This document shows, piece after piece, positions 1-6,762 of a stretch of DNA of 7,870 bases. Position 1 is the first letter of the stretch; each line of letters begins with the position of its first letter. Origin of the DNA: Acidobacteriota bacterium (GTDB lineage: Bacteria; Acidobacteriota; Vicinamibacteria; Vicinamibacterales; Vicinamibacteraceae). The position numbers were made by a program, and so were the translations under genes. Under the pieces are notes generated by a model. That model was not told where the DNA came from, did not search any database, and saw nothing but the letters and a program-made list of their open reading frames with translations. The stretch lies in contig JACDAO010000264.1 of assembly GCA_013695405.1 (NCBI GenBank), forward strand, positions 1 to 7,870. Direction: 5' to 3'.

Positions 1-97
1 GTTCGCGACTCAGCGTGAACAGTTGTGCCTGCGCGAGGGTCGAGAGCGTGGCGACCGTGAGCGCGGTGCCGGCAGCGAAAACAAGGGGGCGGACCAT
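1..97 (-). CDS. Exported protein of unknown function, N-terminal fragment (cut by window edge)
   Basis: Only the first 32 codons lie in the window. An ATG at 97 reads into a textbook Sec signal peptide: MVRP, then a hydrophobic core rich in Ala, Leu and Val, then an LAQAQ end that suits signal peptidase I cleavage after residue 24 (AQA|Q). The start is supported by AGAGGAG at 104-110, six bases upstream of the ATG. The frame stays open to the window edge. The mature protein begins QLFTLSRE. That short start resembles some secreted RraA-like proteins I recall from Acidobacteria, but eight residues cannot carry that assignment, so the function is left open. It lies downstream of the M28 peptidase on the same strand with a 144-bp gap, so it could be co-transcribed or use its own promoter. 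Confidence 0.75.
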   Translation of the reverse strand, partial: MVRPLVFAAGTALTVATLSTLAQAQLFTLSRE

Positions 98-154
98 CGG
101 CGACTCCTCTGCGGGCACGGCAGGCCCCGCGAGCGAACGGTGGCAGTCGGCCAG

Positions 155-183
155 AGCATAGCAGCCCGTGATGAAAGTGCCAC
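155..183 (-). promoter_or_regulatory. Weak sigma70-like promoter candidate for the exported protein
   Basis: On the minus strand, GTGGCA (178-183, 4 of 6 matches to TTGACA) is followed after 17 bases by TATGCT (155-160, 4 of 6 matches to TATAAT). It would start transcription about 50 bases upstream of the ATG at 97. In GC-rich DNA such matches arise by chance, so this is only a candidate. Confidence 0.3.
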
Positions 184-241
184 TGCCAGCTCGCCCTTCA
201 CCGTCGACAAGATGCGGCCCGCCATCGGTGCAGGCGTCTCT

Positions 242-1831
242 TCATGGCGTTATCCGAGCACCGGCCGGGTAGCGGAAGCGAGGCGGCGGCGAGGGCGACG
301 CGAGCGCTCTGACGGCGTCCACCGTCAGGCGGACCACACGTTCCATCTTGTCGAAGTCCAGGCGGTCGATGGTATCGCCGGGCTCGTGATACCCCGGATG
401 GAATCCGCCGAAGAGCCACACGGCTGGAATGCCCTTCTGCAGGAAGGGCAGGTGATCGCAGCGAAAGAGCGTGCGCATCGACGAGTCGCGGTCGAACTTG
501 TCGCTCAGCGTCAGGCCCGACCCCGTCGACTCGCGCCGCAGCAGCGCGGCGAGATCGGGGCTGTAGGCTGCGCCAACGAGGTTGAGTTGATCGGAGCGCC
601 CGGCAGTGACCTCGTACGCCCCTACGCTCTCTGGCGTGTGTTCCTCGTTGCGCCCGACCATGTCGAGGTTGAGCACGGCGCGGGTCGTGGCCAGCGGACG
701 GAGCGGGTGCGCGGCGTAGTGGTACGAACCGAGCATCAACTGCTCTTCCGAGCCGAAGGACACGAAGAGCACGCTGCGCGCCAGGCGCGTGCCGGCAAGC
801 AATCGGGCAACTTCGACCATCGCGACGGTCCCGGACCCGTTGTCATTCGCACCCGGGTACGTCTTGCCCTCTTGCGACCCGAGGTGGTCGTAGTGCGAGG
901 TGACGAGAATGGTCTCGTCACGCAGTCGGGGATCGATGCCAGGCAGGAGTCCGGCGACATTCCAGGACGCCTGCACGCGGTTGGTCCCGTTGACGGCCTG
1001 CAGAGAGACGGCGACGCCATCGAGCGATCGCGACGCCGGCCGCATCTCGCGGTCGATGGCCCGCTGCCAGTCACCGGGCGTGCGGCCCGTGCCCTTCAGC
1101 AGGGCGGTGGCGGCCTCGGCTGGCAGGGTGAGGCGCGGAATGCGGAGCTCGCTCTCCGCCAGCGCCTGGGGCGGGGCGTTGGCGCGGTCGGGGGGCCTCG
1201 GCGCCGATCGATGTGCATTGATCGGCTCGGTCACCACCAGCAACGCGGCCGCACCGTGCTGCTGGGCGGTCCACGTCTTCGCCCAGACGTTGGCATGCAG
1301 CGTGAAACCGGTCCCGTGAAACGCCGAGCCGGGATCGTCCTCCTGCGGCTCGTGATCGAAGACGAGCACGGCCTTGCCGCGAACGTCCACGCCCGCGTAG
1401 TCGTCGTAGCCGAACTCCGGCGCCGTGATGCCGTAGCCCGCGAACACCACGTCGAGGGCGAGGTCGACCTCGCGCGTCGGATCCGGGAAGAACACGGCGA
1501 CGGGTGCAAAGCGCTGCTCGTCTCCCGCATGTCGCACCACGACCGACGAGCGGTCGCGATCGAGATGCAGCGCAACGAGGTCGAACCGCTGCAGGTACCC
1601 GGACCCGTCGCCAGGCAGCAGGCCCGCTTTGCGCAGCTCCGTGGCCAGGAACCACGCGGCGGCGTCCGCTCCCTGCGTGAGCGAGGCGCGACCGTCCGCC
1701 GGTGGCGACGCGAGGAACTCCAGGTCCGCGCGCATGCGCGCTCGACTGCCCTGTGGCGGTGACGGCTGTTGCGCCAGCACAGGAACGAGAGCCAGGGCGA
1801 CGAGGGTCGGCACGAGGCATCGAGTCAGCAC
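242..1831 (-). CDS. Secreted M28-family zinc aminopeptidase with PA-like insert
   Basis: A 529-residue M28 peptidase, expected to remove N-terminal residues from peptides outside the cytoplasm. Residues 1-20 form a signal peptide (MLTRC, hydrophobic core, VLA|QQ). Residues about 125-250 look like a PA-type insert (AGYGITAPEFGYDDY, VRGKAVLVFDHEP), as in other long M28 enzymes. The catalytic domain has the expected co-catalytic two-zinc set: H313 and D315 in SHYDH, D330 in ANDNGSGT, E362/E363 in SFGSEE, D390 in NLDMVG and H482 in GYHEPGDT. All are present, so the enzyme is probably active. The start is GTG at 1831. A TAG stop lies eight codons upstream, and later in-frame starts would lose the positive n-region of the signal. 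I see no convincing Shine-Dalgarno. Length suits the family. The substrate cannot be read from sequence. Confidence 0.93.
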   Translation of the reverse strand: MLTRCLVPTLVALALVPVLAQQPSPPQGSRARMRADLEFLASPPADGRASLTQGADAAAWFLATELRKAGLLPGDGSGYLQRFDLVALHLDRDRSSVVVRHAGDEQRFAPVAVFFPDPTREVDLALDVVFAGYGITAPEFGYDDYAGVDVRGKAVLVFDHEPQEDDPGSAFHGTGFTLHANVWAKTWTAQQHGAAALLVVTEPINAHRSAPRPPDRANAPPQALAESELRIPRLTLPAEAATALLKGTGRTPGDWQRAIDREMRPASRSLDGVAVSLQAVNGTNRVQASWNVAGLLPGIDPRLRDETILVTSHYDHLGSQEGKTYPGANDNGSGTVAMVEVARLLAGTRLARSVLFVSFGSEEQLMLGSYHYAAHPLRPLATTRAVLNLDMVGRNEEHTPESVGAYEVTAGRSDQLNLVGAAYSPDLAALLRRESTGSGLTLSDKFDRDSSMRTLFRCDHLPFLQKGIPAVWLFGGFHPGYHEPGDTIDRLDFDKMERVVRLTVDAVRALASPSPPPRFRYPAGARITP

Positions 1832-1849
1832 GACGTGGCGGTCCAGTGT

Positions 1850-2034
1850 CTACCGGTGTGCCGACGTCGCGGCGCGCGCCGGCACCACGGTGATGGCGAC
1901 GCTCGACGGGTACTGCGTCGAATGGTGCACCACGTGCGCGCCACCACCGGCGTGCATTCGTCGTGGTTGTTGCCGCCGGTATTCAGGTTCCGATCGAAGC
2001 GCGGGAAGCCGGCTGCCACGACACGCGAAGACAT
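1850..2034 (-). pseudogene. C-terminal relic of a CocE/NonD (S15 family) hydrolase, frameshifted
   Basis: Reading from 2034, one frame gives AAGFPRFDRNLNTGGNN followed by HDECTPVVART. After about position 1935, the next frame continues VVHHSTQYPSSVAITVVPA and stops at TAG 1850-1852. Joined, these match the usual end of the C-terminal beta domain of CocE/NonD and X-Pro dipeptidyl-peptidase-like hydrolases: FPRFDRN-NTG, then a VxHHS-x-YPSS-VxxxVV tail. Adding one A at 1935 would restore a single frame reading VARNVVHHS, so a one-base deletion is the simplest break. The catalytic alpha/beta-hydrolase part (several hundred residues) is missing. The relic begins within about 20 bases of the stop codon of the upstream oxidoreductase. 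The family match is from memory of conserved motifs. The frame break is seen directly. Confidence 0.65.
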
Positions 2035-2055
2035 CGTGTGTCGATCCGCTGTCGC

Positions 2056-3447
2056 CTACGTGAGCGTGTAGGGCTGGCGCTGTGGCCGCGAGAGCCTCGC
2101 GTTGGCGTCGTCGTCGTTGATGAACCGCTCCTGGAGCGCATCCCAGAACAGTCTCCGCTTCGTCTTCATCGCCATGTGGTGGAGGAGGCACGCCGAGCAG
2201 GATCTGTGTGCGACCTCGACCGGGGCGATCGGCTGCTGGCGCGACCGCACGCAGTCGAGCCAGTTCCCGTGGTGGTCGCTGCTCTCGTACAAGTGAATGT
2301 CGTTCGGTCCGATCACCGAGGTGATGATCTTTGGATCGCTCGCGGAGAGGGCGCGCGTATCCTTCAGTTTCGCCACCGGATCGCTGGTCGTCACTCTCTC
2401 GTTGCCGCGAGACACGAACACCCAGCCCTCGGTGCCGATGAACTTGATCCCGTTCGGGAAATCGCCGCTGACGATCATGTGCACGCCGCCGGCATAGAGC
2501 GCCTCGGTCCTGAACGGGCCGTGCACGTCCCAGAGGCCGCTGGTCGGGAATGTCGCTTCGCCCCAGATTTCGACGGGCCCCGTGTGTTCGGTCCCCATCG
2601 CCCAGTGGGCGCTGTCGAGATGATGCGCGCCCCAGCCGGTGATCATGCCGGCACCGAACTGCTCGCACCGCAGCCACCCGGGCCGGTCGTATCCGTTGTG
2701 CGGATGCACGCGCTTTTCGGTGTACGGCACGAGCGGCGTCGACCCGAGCCACATGTCGTAGTTCAAGTTGCCGGGCACCGGCATCTCCGGCTCGTTCTCG
2801 CCCGACGGATCGCCTGGCAACCCCACTTCGACAGTCTTGAGCTGCCCGATGCGCCCGTTGCGCACGAGCTCGGCGGCGTACCGGAACTGGGGAGAGGAGC
2901 GCTGCTGGCTGCCGACCTGCAAGATTCGTCCCGACCGGTGGACGGCATCGCTCATCGCCCGCCCTTCTGGAATCGTCAGTGAGGCCGGCTTCTGGAGGTA
3001 CACGTCCTTCCCTGCCTGGACGGCATGAATCGTAATCAGCGCGTGCCAGTGATCCGGCGTGCTGATGACAACGGCGTCGATGTCCTTGTTGGCCAGCAGC
3101 TGCCGATAGTCGTGGTAGACGGAAACGCCGTCGCCGGGCATTCCCCTCTTGGCGTAGTGCCCGTTCACCAGCGTCTTGCCGTCGGCAGCGCGTTTGCTGT
3201 CGACGTCGCACACGGCGACGATCCGTGCCGTGTCGTACTTCCAGAGACCCGGCAGGTCGTGCGTCCGGGAGATGCGTCCCACGCCGATGGCGCCGACATT
3301 GATGCGATTGCCTGGAGCAGCGGCCCCGAGCACCGAGGCCGGCACGATGGCCGGAAACCCGCCGAGCGTCGATACCGCGACAAGCCCCTTGCCCGCTGCC
3401 CCCATGAACTCCCGCCGCGACGCCCTGTCTTTTCGTGTTCCGGCCAT
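2056..3447 (-). CDS. Tat-exported Gfo/Idh/MocA family NAD(P)-dependent oxidoreductase
   Basis: A 463-residue Gfo/Idh/MocA oxidoreductase. This family oxidises or reduces sugars, inositols and related polyols with NAD(P). The N-terminus carries a twin-arginine signal, SRREFM at 10-15 followed by a weakly hydrophobic stretch and PASVLGAAAP, so the folded cofactor-loaded enzyme is probably exported. The Rossmann domain starts at 49 with GAIGVG (52-57), followed by CDVD (80-83) and STPDHWHA (129-136). The family's EKP motif reads QKP here (152-154, in VYLQKPASLT). The second domain shows GSQQRSS (179-185) and GWGAHHLD (271-278). It ends with the usual FINDDxAN...RPxRxPY tail, so it is full length. 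The open frame extends upstream to 3759, but ATG 3447 has AGGAGG four bases before it and begins the Tat signal. It lies 106 bp downstream of the ThuA-like gene, likely in the same operon. The substrate is unknown. Confidence 0.93.
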   Translation of the reverse strand: MAGTRKDRASRREFMGAAGKGLVAVSTLGGFPAIVPASVLGAAAPGNRINVGAIGVGRISRTHDLPGLWKYDTARIVAVCDVDSKRAADGKTLVNGHYAKRGMPGDGVSVYHDYRQLLANKDIDAVVISTPDHWHALITIHAVQAGKDVYLQKPASLTIPEGRAMSDAVHRSGRILQVGSQQRSSPQFRYAAELVRNGRIGQLKTVEVGLPGDPSGENEPEMPVPGNLNYDMWLGSTPLVPYTEKRVHPHNGYDRPGWLRCEQFGAGMITGWGAHHLDSAHWAMGTEHTGPVEIWGEATFPTSGLWDVHGPFRTEALYAGGVHMIVSGDFPNGIKFIGTEGWVFVSRGNERVTTSDPVAKLKDTRALSASDPKIITSVIGPNDIHLYESSDHHGNWLDCVRSRQQPIAPVEVAHRSCSACLLHHMAMKTKRRLFWDALQERFINDDDANARLSRPQRQPYTLT

Positions 3448-3451
3448 TGTG

Positions 3452-3457
3452 CCTCCT
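3452..3457 (-). promoter_or_regulatory. Ribosome binding site that fixes the oxidoreductase start
   Basis: AGGAGG on the minus strand, four bases upstream of ATG 3447. It rules out the longer frame reaching 3759, whose extra residues are low-complexity shadow sequence lying over the ThuA-like gene. Confidence 0.85.
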
Positions 3458-3553
3458 GCGATGCGGTGAACGTCAGTCGCTGCGCCTGCTGTTTGCGCCT
3501 CGAGCGAGAGTGTTGGGGCAGTCCTCGACCTGCCGACGCCGCCCTCCGCAGCG

Positions 3554-4393
3554 TCAGCGTGTTCGTGGTGCGTCTCCAGGGCTGACGGCGTACGCGCGCG
3601 AGTAGTCGCGCGGCGTCTCCCGGACCACCGACTCGATGCCGCCCAGGAGGTGCCGGCGCAGTTCCGCGCCCGCGTAGTCCTCCTTGCGGTGACCGAGTGA
3701 CGTGTACCACTGCCGTCCACCGTCGAACTCCTGATACCACACCGAGGGGAACACGTCACCGAAGGTCGACGGCTTCTCCTTCGGATCCTGGATCGTGGTG
3801 AGATCGTTGACAGCGAGAATCTGCATGTTCACGTTCATGCGCACGAGGTAGTAGCACTCGTCCTCACGGTCCCAGCGCGCAGGCAGGTGCGCGAGCGACG
3901 GATGCGTGCGATCAAGGACCAGCACGCCGAACCTCTGAATCGGCGCGTGACGCGAGAAGGCGCCGCCCAGCAGCCCTGCAAACCACTTCCACGTGCGTTC
4001 GGCCCCGCTGGCGGAGTGAATCCCCACGAAGCCGCCGCCGGCCTGCACGTAACGCATCAAGGCGACCCGCTGCGCGTCGGTGTCGAAGACGACGTTGTTC
4101 GTGTTCGAGAACACCAGCGCGCTGTACTTCGTCAGGTTGTCATCGGTGAAGACACCCGGATCGTTCGAGACGTCGACCGAGAACCGGTGCTCCCTGGCGA
4201 GCTCGTTGATGGCCTCGATGGATGCCGGGATGTTGTCGTGCACGTAGCCAGTGCCGTTCTTCGTGTAGAACAGCAGGCGCACCGTCGTCCAGTCGAGCGA
4301 CGTGCGCTGCAATCCGGCCAGCTCGAGGCCCGCTCCGGTTGCGAGGGACCCGAGCAGCAGCAGCGAAATCAGGACGAACCCGAGACGTGTCAT
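3554..4393 (-). CDS. Secreted ThuA-like domain protein
   Basis: A 279-residue protein with a signal peptide or signal anchor at 1-22 (MTRLGFVLISLLLLGSLATGA) and one ThuA-like domain at about 36-255. This is a class I glutamine-amidotransferase-like fold often found beside Gfo/Idh/MocA genes and sometimes linked to trehalose or other sugar use. Visible motifs are RLLFYTKNGTGYVHD (39-53), the central ALVFSNTNN strand (92-100), GGGFVGIHSA (119-128), GGAFSRH (143-149), DECYYLV (178-184) and WYTSLGHRKEDY (229-240). ThuA proteins lack the classical amidotransferase catalytic Cys, and residues 119-128 here also have none. The ATG at 4393 is chosen because AGGAG (4398-4402) sits just upstream and the signal starts there; the frame is open to 4519. 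It is the first gene of a likely operon with the oxidoreductase. Its biochemical role is not established. Confidence 0.88.
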   Translation of the reverse strand: MTRLGFVLISLLLLGSLATGAGLELAGLQRTSLDWTTVRLLFYTKNGTGYVHDNIPASIEAINELAREHRFSVDVSNDPGVFTDDNLTKYSALVFSNTNNVVFDTDAQRVALMRYVQAGGGFVGIHSASGAERTWKWFAGLLGGAFSRHAPIQRFGVLVLDRTHPSLAHLPARWDREDECYYLVRMNVNMQILAVNDLTTIQDPKEKPSTFGDVFPSVWYQEFDGGRQWYTSLGHRKEDYAGAELRRHLLGGIESVVRETPRDYSRAYAVSPGDAPRTR

Positions 4394-4501
4394 CGATCTC
4401 CTGTCGAAGTATGCGGGCCGGCCCTGCCGGGCGAGCGCGCCGCCGCTTCGGGTGGCGATCCAGCGCTCGCGCCGCGGCAGCGAGACGTGCCCGTAGTTGC
4501 C

Positions 4502-4531
4502 AGTGTACCGTCTCGCCAACCCGCTGGTCGA
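4502..4531 (-). promoter_or_regulatory. Weak promoter candidate for the ThuA-oxidoreductase operon
   Basis: On the minus strand, TCGACC (4526-4531, 4 of 6) and TACACT (4502-4507, 4 of 6) are 18 bases apart, giving a leader of about 100 bases before ATG 4393. The rest of 4394-4608 shows no gene and no strong terminator for the upstream regulator, so readthrough is possible. Confidence 0.28.
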
Positions 4532-4608
4532 CTACAGGACACAGTGAACAAGGCGACGAGCCGCCGTGCCCTTCAACGACGGCCACGGTGTCGCCAGCGC
4601 ATTCGACG

Positions 4609-6612
4609 TCATCGAGCGTTCGTCAGAAAACCGCAGCGCGTGAGCAGCAACGCGAATCGCTCGTCGCGGCGGTACGGATCCCACACCGCGTCGCTCGGAA
4701 GGAAGATCAAGTTGACATCGCGCGCAGTGAACGCCCGCTCGAGCCATTCAAAGACCGCAGTCGTGTTGCCCATCCCTGCGTGGACGAGCGCCGTGGCAGA
4801 CGGAGGCACGTAGCGGGTCGTCGACGCCTCCGCCAGTGCTCGAAGCGCTTCTTCGGCTTCGACAGTCCTGCCAAGCCGTCCCATCAGATATCCACGGAAG
4901 GCCATGGTCTTGCTGTTCTCGCCGCCCGAGAAGCGGGCAGCGTCCGCGAGTGATTCCAGGGCGAGACCGGTCTCGCCGGCATGGACGTACGCCTGCGCCA
5001 GTTGCATGTGCCCAATCCAGAACTGCGAGTCGACGAGCGTGGCGCGCCTGGCATGCTGCCTGGCAGCCGCCAGGTCGCGCGCCTGGAACGCCACCTGCGC
5101 GGAGAGTGCGTGCGTCATCGGGGAGAACGGGTCGCGCGCACGGGTGTGCGCCATCGACCGCTCGGCGTCCGCGTGCGCACCCATTTGCGAAAGGACATGC
5201 CCAAGCGTCCGATGTGCGGTCACGTGACTCGAATCGAGCGCGATGGCACGCCGGAGGGCGACCTCTGCCGCTCGCCAGTTCCACTCCAACAGCCACTGCA
5301 CATACCCGAAGGCGAACTGTGCCTCGGCGAGGTCCGGATTGACGTTGATGGCATTCTCGGCGGCGATACGCGCGCGTTCCCGCACCTGTTGCGGGTCTGT
5401 GTCGCTGTTGATGGCGCTTGCCGCAAGCGTGAACGACAGACCGGCCCACGCGAGTGCATAGGCGGGATCGAGTGTGATGGCCTGCTCGTAGTACTGCACC
5501 GCTCGGGCAGTCGATGCACGGTTGCGCTGGTTCTCGAAGTAGCGGGCACGCAGGTAGGTTTCGTACGCCTCCGGATTCTGCGTCTGCCGGCGGTCGAGCG
5601 CGGTCAGGCGATCGACGCCCACGCTGACCCGCACGTGATCGGCGATGGCCACGCTCACGTCTCGGTGGAGCGCACGCAGGCTCGAGCGTTCGCGGCGGAA
5701 GCTCGCCGACCACACCTGCGACTGCGTGTCAGCCTCGAGCAGCCGCGACGTCATTCGTATGATGCCGTCTTCGCCCGCAACTTCACCCTCCACGAGAAAG
5801 TCCACACCCAGATCGCGTGCCATGCTGGCGGGCGTCCTGCCGCCACGGATGTACGCCATCACCGTCGTCTTGGGCACGACCGTGAGCCGCTGCGGTGCGA
5901 TCTTGCTCAACGAGGCTATCGTCTCGTCTCCCAAGCCCTGGGCCAGGTACGCCTGACCAGGATCATCCGTCGCACTCTCGAAAGGCAGCACCGCCAGGAC
6001 CACCGACTCGGGAGCGACCGACTGGTGCCCCAGGTACGCGGCTGCGGAGATCGCGACAGCAACGAGCACAAGGAGGGCCGGATGGCGCACGGCGGGAGCG
6101 CGACCCCACCATCGCGCGGGACCCGCCGAGGGCGACGGCGCCGCCGAAGATGCGGCGGCCGACTCGGTGGCGACCGTCGGGGACGGGGGCGCCGGACGTC
6201 CGGAGTGGTCGCTGTCCGTATCGCCTGTCACCGTCAAGGCGGACCCTGGCGCGAACGACGATGGCGTGACTGCGTCATCGATCTCGACATCCGCGATGAA
6301 GCGGTAGCCCTTCCCGGGCACGGTCTCGATGTACCGTCGTGTATCGGCCGAGTCTCGAAGGGCGGCCCTCAGCTTCCAGATGGCGGTGTTGACGCCGGTC
6401 TCGACGTCGACGAACACGCCTGGCTCCCAAAGCCGTTCCACGATGTCTGGTCTGGTCACCAATTCGCCGCGGCGTTCGACCAGGAGGAGGAGCAGGTCCA
6501 TTGGGCGACGTTCGAGTCGCACAGGCCGGCCGTGGTAGCGCAGCCGATATGCGCGGACATCGAGATGGAAGGGACCGAAACGGTACGACGCGAGCGTCGA
6601 GGAAGCGGGCAT
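4609..6612 (-). CDS. CadC-like membrane transcriptional regulator: winged helix, TM helix, TolB/FlgO-like segment, TPRs
   Basis: A 667-residue one-component regulator. Residues 10-107 are an OmpR/PhoB-type winged helix (YRFGPFHLD, VRLERRPMDLLLLLVER, RLWEPGVFVD, VNTAIWKLRAALRD, YIETVPGKGYRF) that would bind DNA from the cytoplasm. A Ser/Ala/Pro-rich linker (about 112-170) leads to one membrane helix at 178-195. Beyond it, 204-310 resembles the TolB/FlgO-like N-terminal domain (VLAVLPFES, YLAQGLGDETIASLSKI, DFLVEGEV, LLEADTQSQVWS), followed by TPR-type helical repeats from about 350 to 640. This architecture is common in Acidobacteria. The outer part probably senses or scaffolds a partner, and no receiver domain is present. 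Start: a TTG at 6645 is in frame, but ATG 6612 fits the domain edge and the candidate promoter better. Neither has a clear Shine-Dalgarno. The ligand and target genes are unknown. It is divergent from the lipoprotein gene, a plausible target. Confidence 0.9.
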   Translation of the reverse strand: MPASSTLASYRFGPFHLDVRAYRLRYHGRPVRLERRPMDLLLLLVERRGELVTRPDIVERLWEPGVFVDVETGVNTAIWKLRAALRDSADTRRYIETVPGKGYRFIADVEIDDAVTPSSFAPGSALTVTGDTDSDHSGRPAPPSPTVATESAAASSAAPSPSAGPARWWGRAPAVRHPALLVLVAVAISAAAYLGHQSVAPESVVLAVLPFESATDDPGQAYLAQGLGDETIASLSKIAPQRLTVVPKTTVMAYIRGGRTPASMARDLGVDFLVEGEVAGEDGIIRMTSRLLEADTQSQVWSASFRRERSSLRALHRDVSVAIADHVRVSVGVDRLTALDRRQTQNPEAYETYLRARYFENQRNRASTARAVQYYEQAITLDPAYALAWAGLSFTLAASAINSDTDPQQVRERARIAAENAINVNPDLAEAQFAFGYVQWLLEWNWRAAEVALRRAIALDSSHVTAHRTLGHVLSQMGAHADAERSMAHTRARDPFSPMTHALSAQVAFQARDLAAARQHARRATLVDSQFWIGHMQLAQAYVHAGETGLALESLADAARFSGGENSKTMAFRGYLMGRLGRTVEAEEALRALAEASTTRYVPPSATALVHAGMGNTTAVFEWLERAFTARDVNLIFLPSDAVWDPYRRDERFALLLTRCGFLTNAR

Positions 6613-6623
6613 GGCGCGGTCGC

Positions 6624-6653
6624 CGGACAAGTGGGAGAGCCGCAACTATAAGT
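6624..6653 (+). promoter_or_regulatory. Promoter candidate for the lipoprotein gene, overlapping the regulator's
   Basis: CGGACA (6624-6629, 4 of 6) and TATAAG (6648-6653, 5 of 6) are 18 bases apart on the plus strand. Transcription would start near 6660 and give a 5' leader of about 125 bases containing the 6701-6716 palindrome and the hairpin at the ribosome binding site. A second -35-like TTGACC (6694-6699) has no good -10 at the right distance. Confidence 0.3.
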
Positions 6654-6673
6654 TCTTTATGCGGTTACGGGAA
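6645..6673 (-). promoter_or_regulatory. Promoter candidate for the winged-helix regulator
   Basis: On the minus strand, TATAGT (6645-6650, 5 of 6 to TATAAT) lies 17 bases after TTCCCG (6668-6673, 3 of 6 to TTGACA), inside the most AT-rich stretch of the control region. Transcription would start near 6638, 26 bases before ATG 6612. This would leave the alternative TTG at 6645 outside the transcript. Confidence 0.35.
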
Positions 6674-6700
6674 GAGCAGAGCTTGAGATTCTCTTGACCA

Positions 6701-6716
6701 GCCGTCCATGGACGGC
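6701..6716. repeat. Perfect 16-bp palindrome in the divergent control region
   Basis: GCCGTCCATGGACGGC equals its own reverse complement over all 16 bases, with non-matching flanks (A on both sides). It sits between the regulator and the lipoprotein genes. As DNA it could be an operator for a dimeric regulator. As RNA it folds to a six-pair GC-rich stem with a CAUG loop. There is no T-tract, so it is not a typical terminator. Confidence 0.6.
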
Positions 6717-6762
6717 ACAGGGAACATTCAATGAGGATGGGGATGCCGGAGGGGACATCACG

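Noticed and set aside
176..184. TGGCAC on the minus strand as a sigma54 -24 element
   Set aside because: No TTGC-type -12 element follows at the required distance.
23..1762. 579-codon open frame on the plus strand opposite the M28 peptidase
   Set aside because: It is Arg/Gly/Val-rich with no domain or signal, and lies entirely antisense to a gene with complete catalytic motifs. Long antisense frames are expected from GC-rich third positions.
1963..2982. 339-codon plus-strand frame opposite the oxidoreductase
   Set aside because: Shadow of the Gfo/Idh/MocA gene. No recognisable motif, and it has no ribosome binding site of the quality seen for the real genes.
3448..3759. N-terminal extension of the oxidoreductase from a start at 3759
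   Set aside because: The extra 104 residues overlap the ThuA-like gene and look like composition-driven shadow. ATG 3447 has a strong ribosome binding site and starts the Tat signal.
4394..4519. N-terminal extension of the ThuA-like protein from 4519
   Set aside because: It would bury the signal peptide about 40 residues inside the protein. ATG 4393 has AGGAG just upstream.
4556..4590. Possible terminator hairpin after the regulator gene (CCGTG and CACGG arms)
   Set aside because: Only five pairs with a loop of about 15 bases and no T-tract.
6613..6645. TTG at 6645 as the start of the winged-helix regulator
   Set aside because: It adds eleven residues not belonging to the domain, has no Shine-Dalgarno, and overlaps the candidate -10. 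It is not fully excluded, because ATG 6612 also lacks a good site.
4981..6651. 556-codon open frame on the plus strand opposite the winged-helix regulator
   Set aside because: Low-complexity Arg-rich translation without motifs, antisense to a clear regulator with ordered domains.
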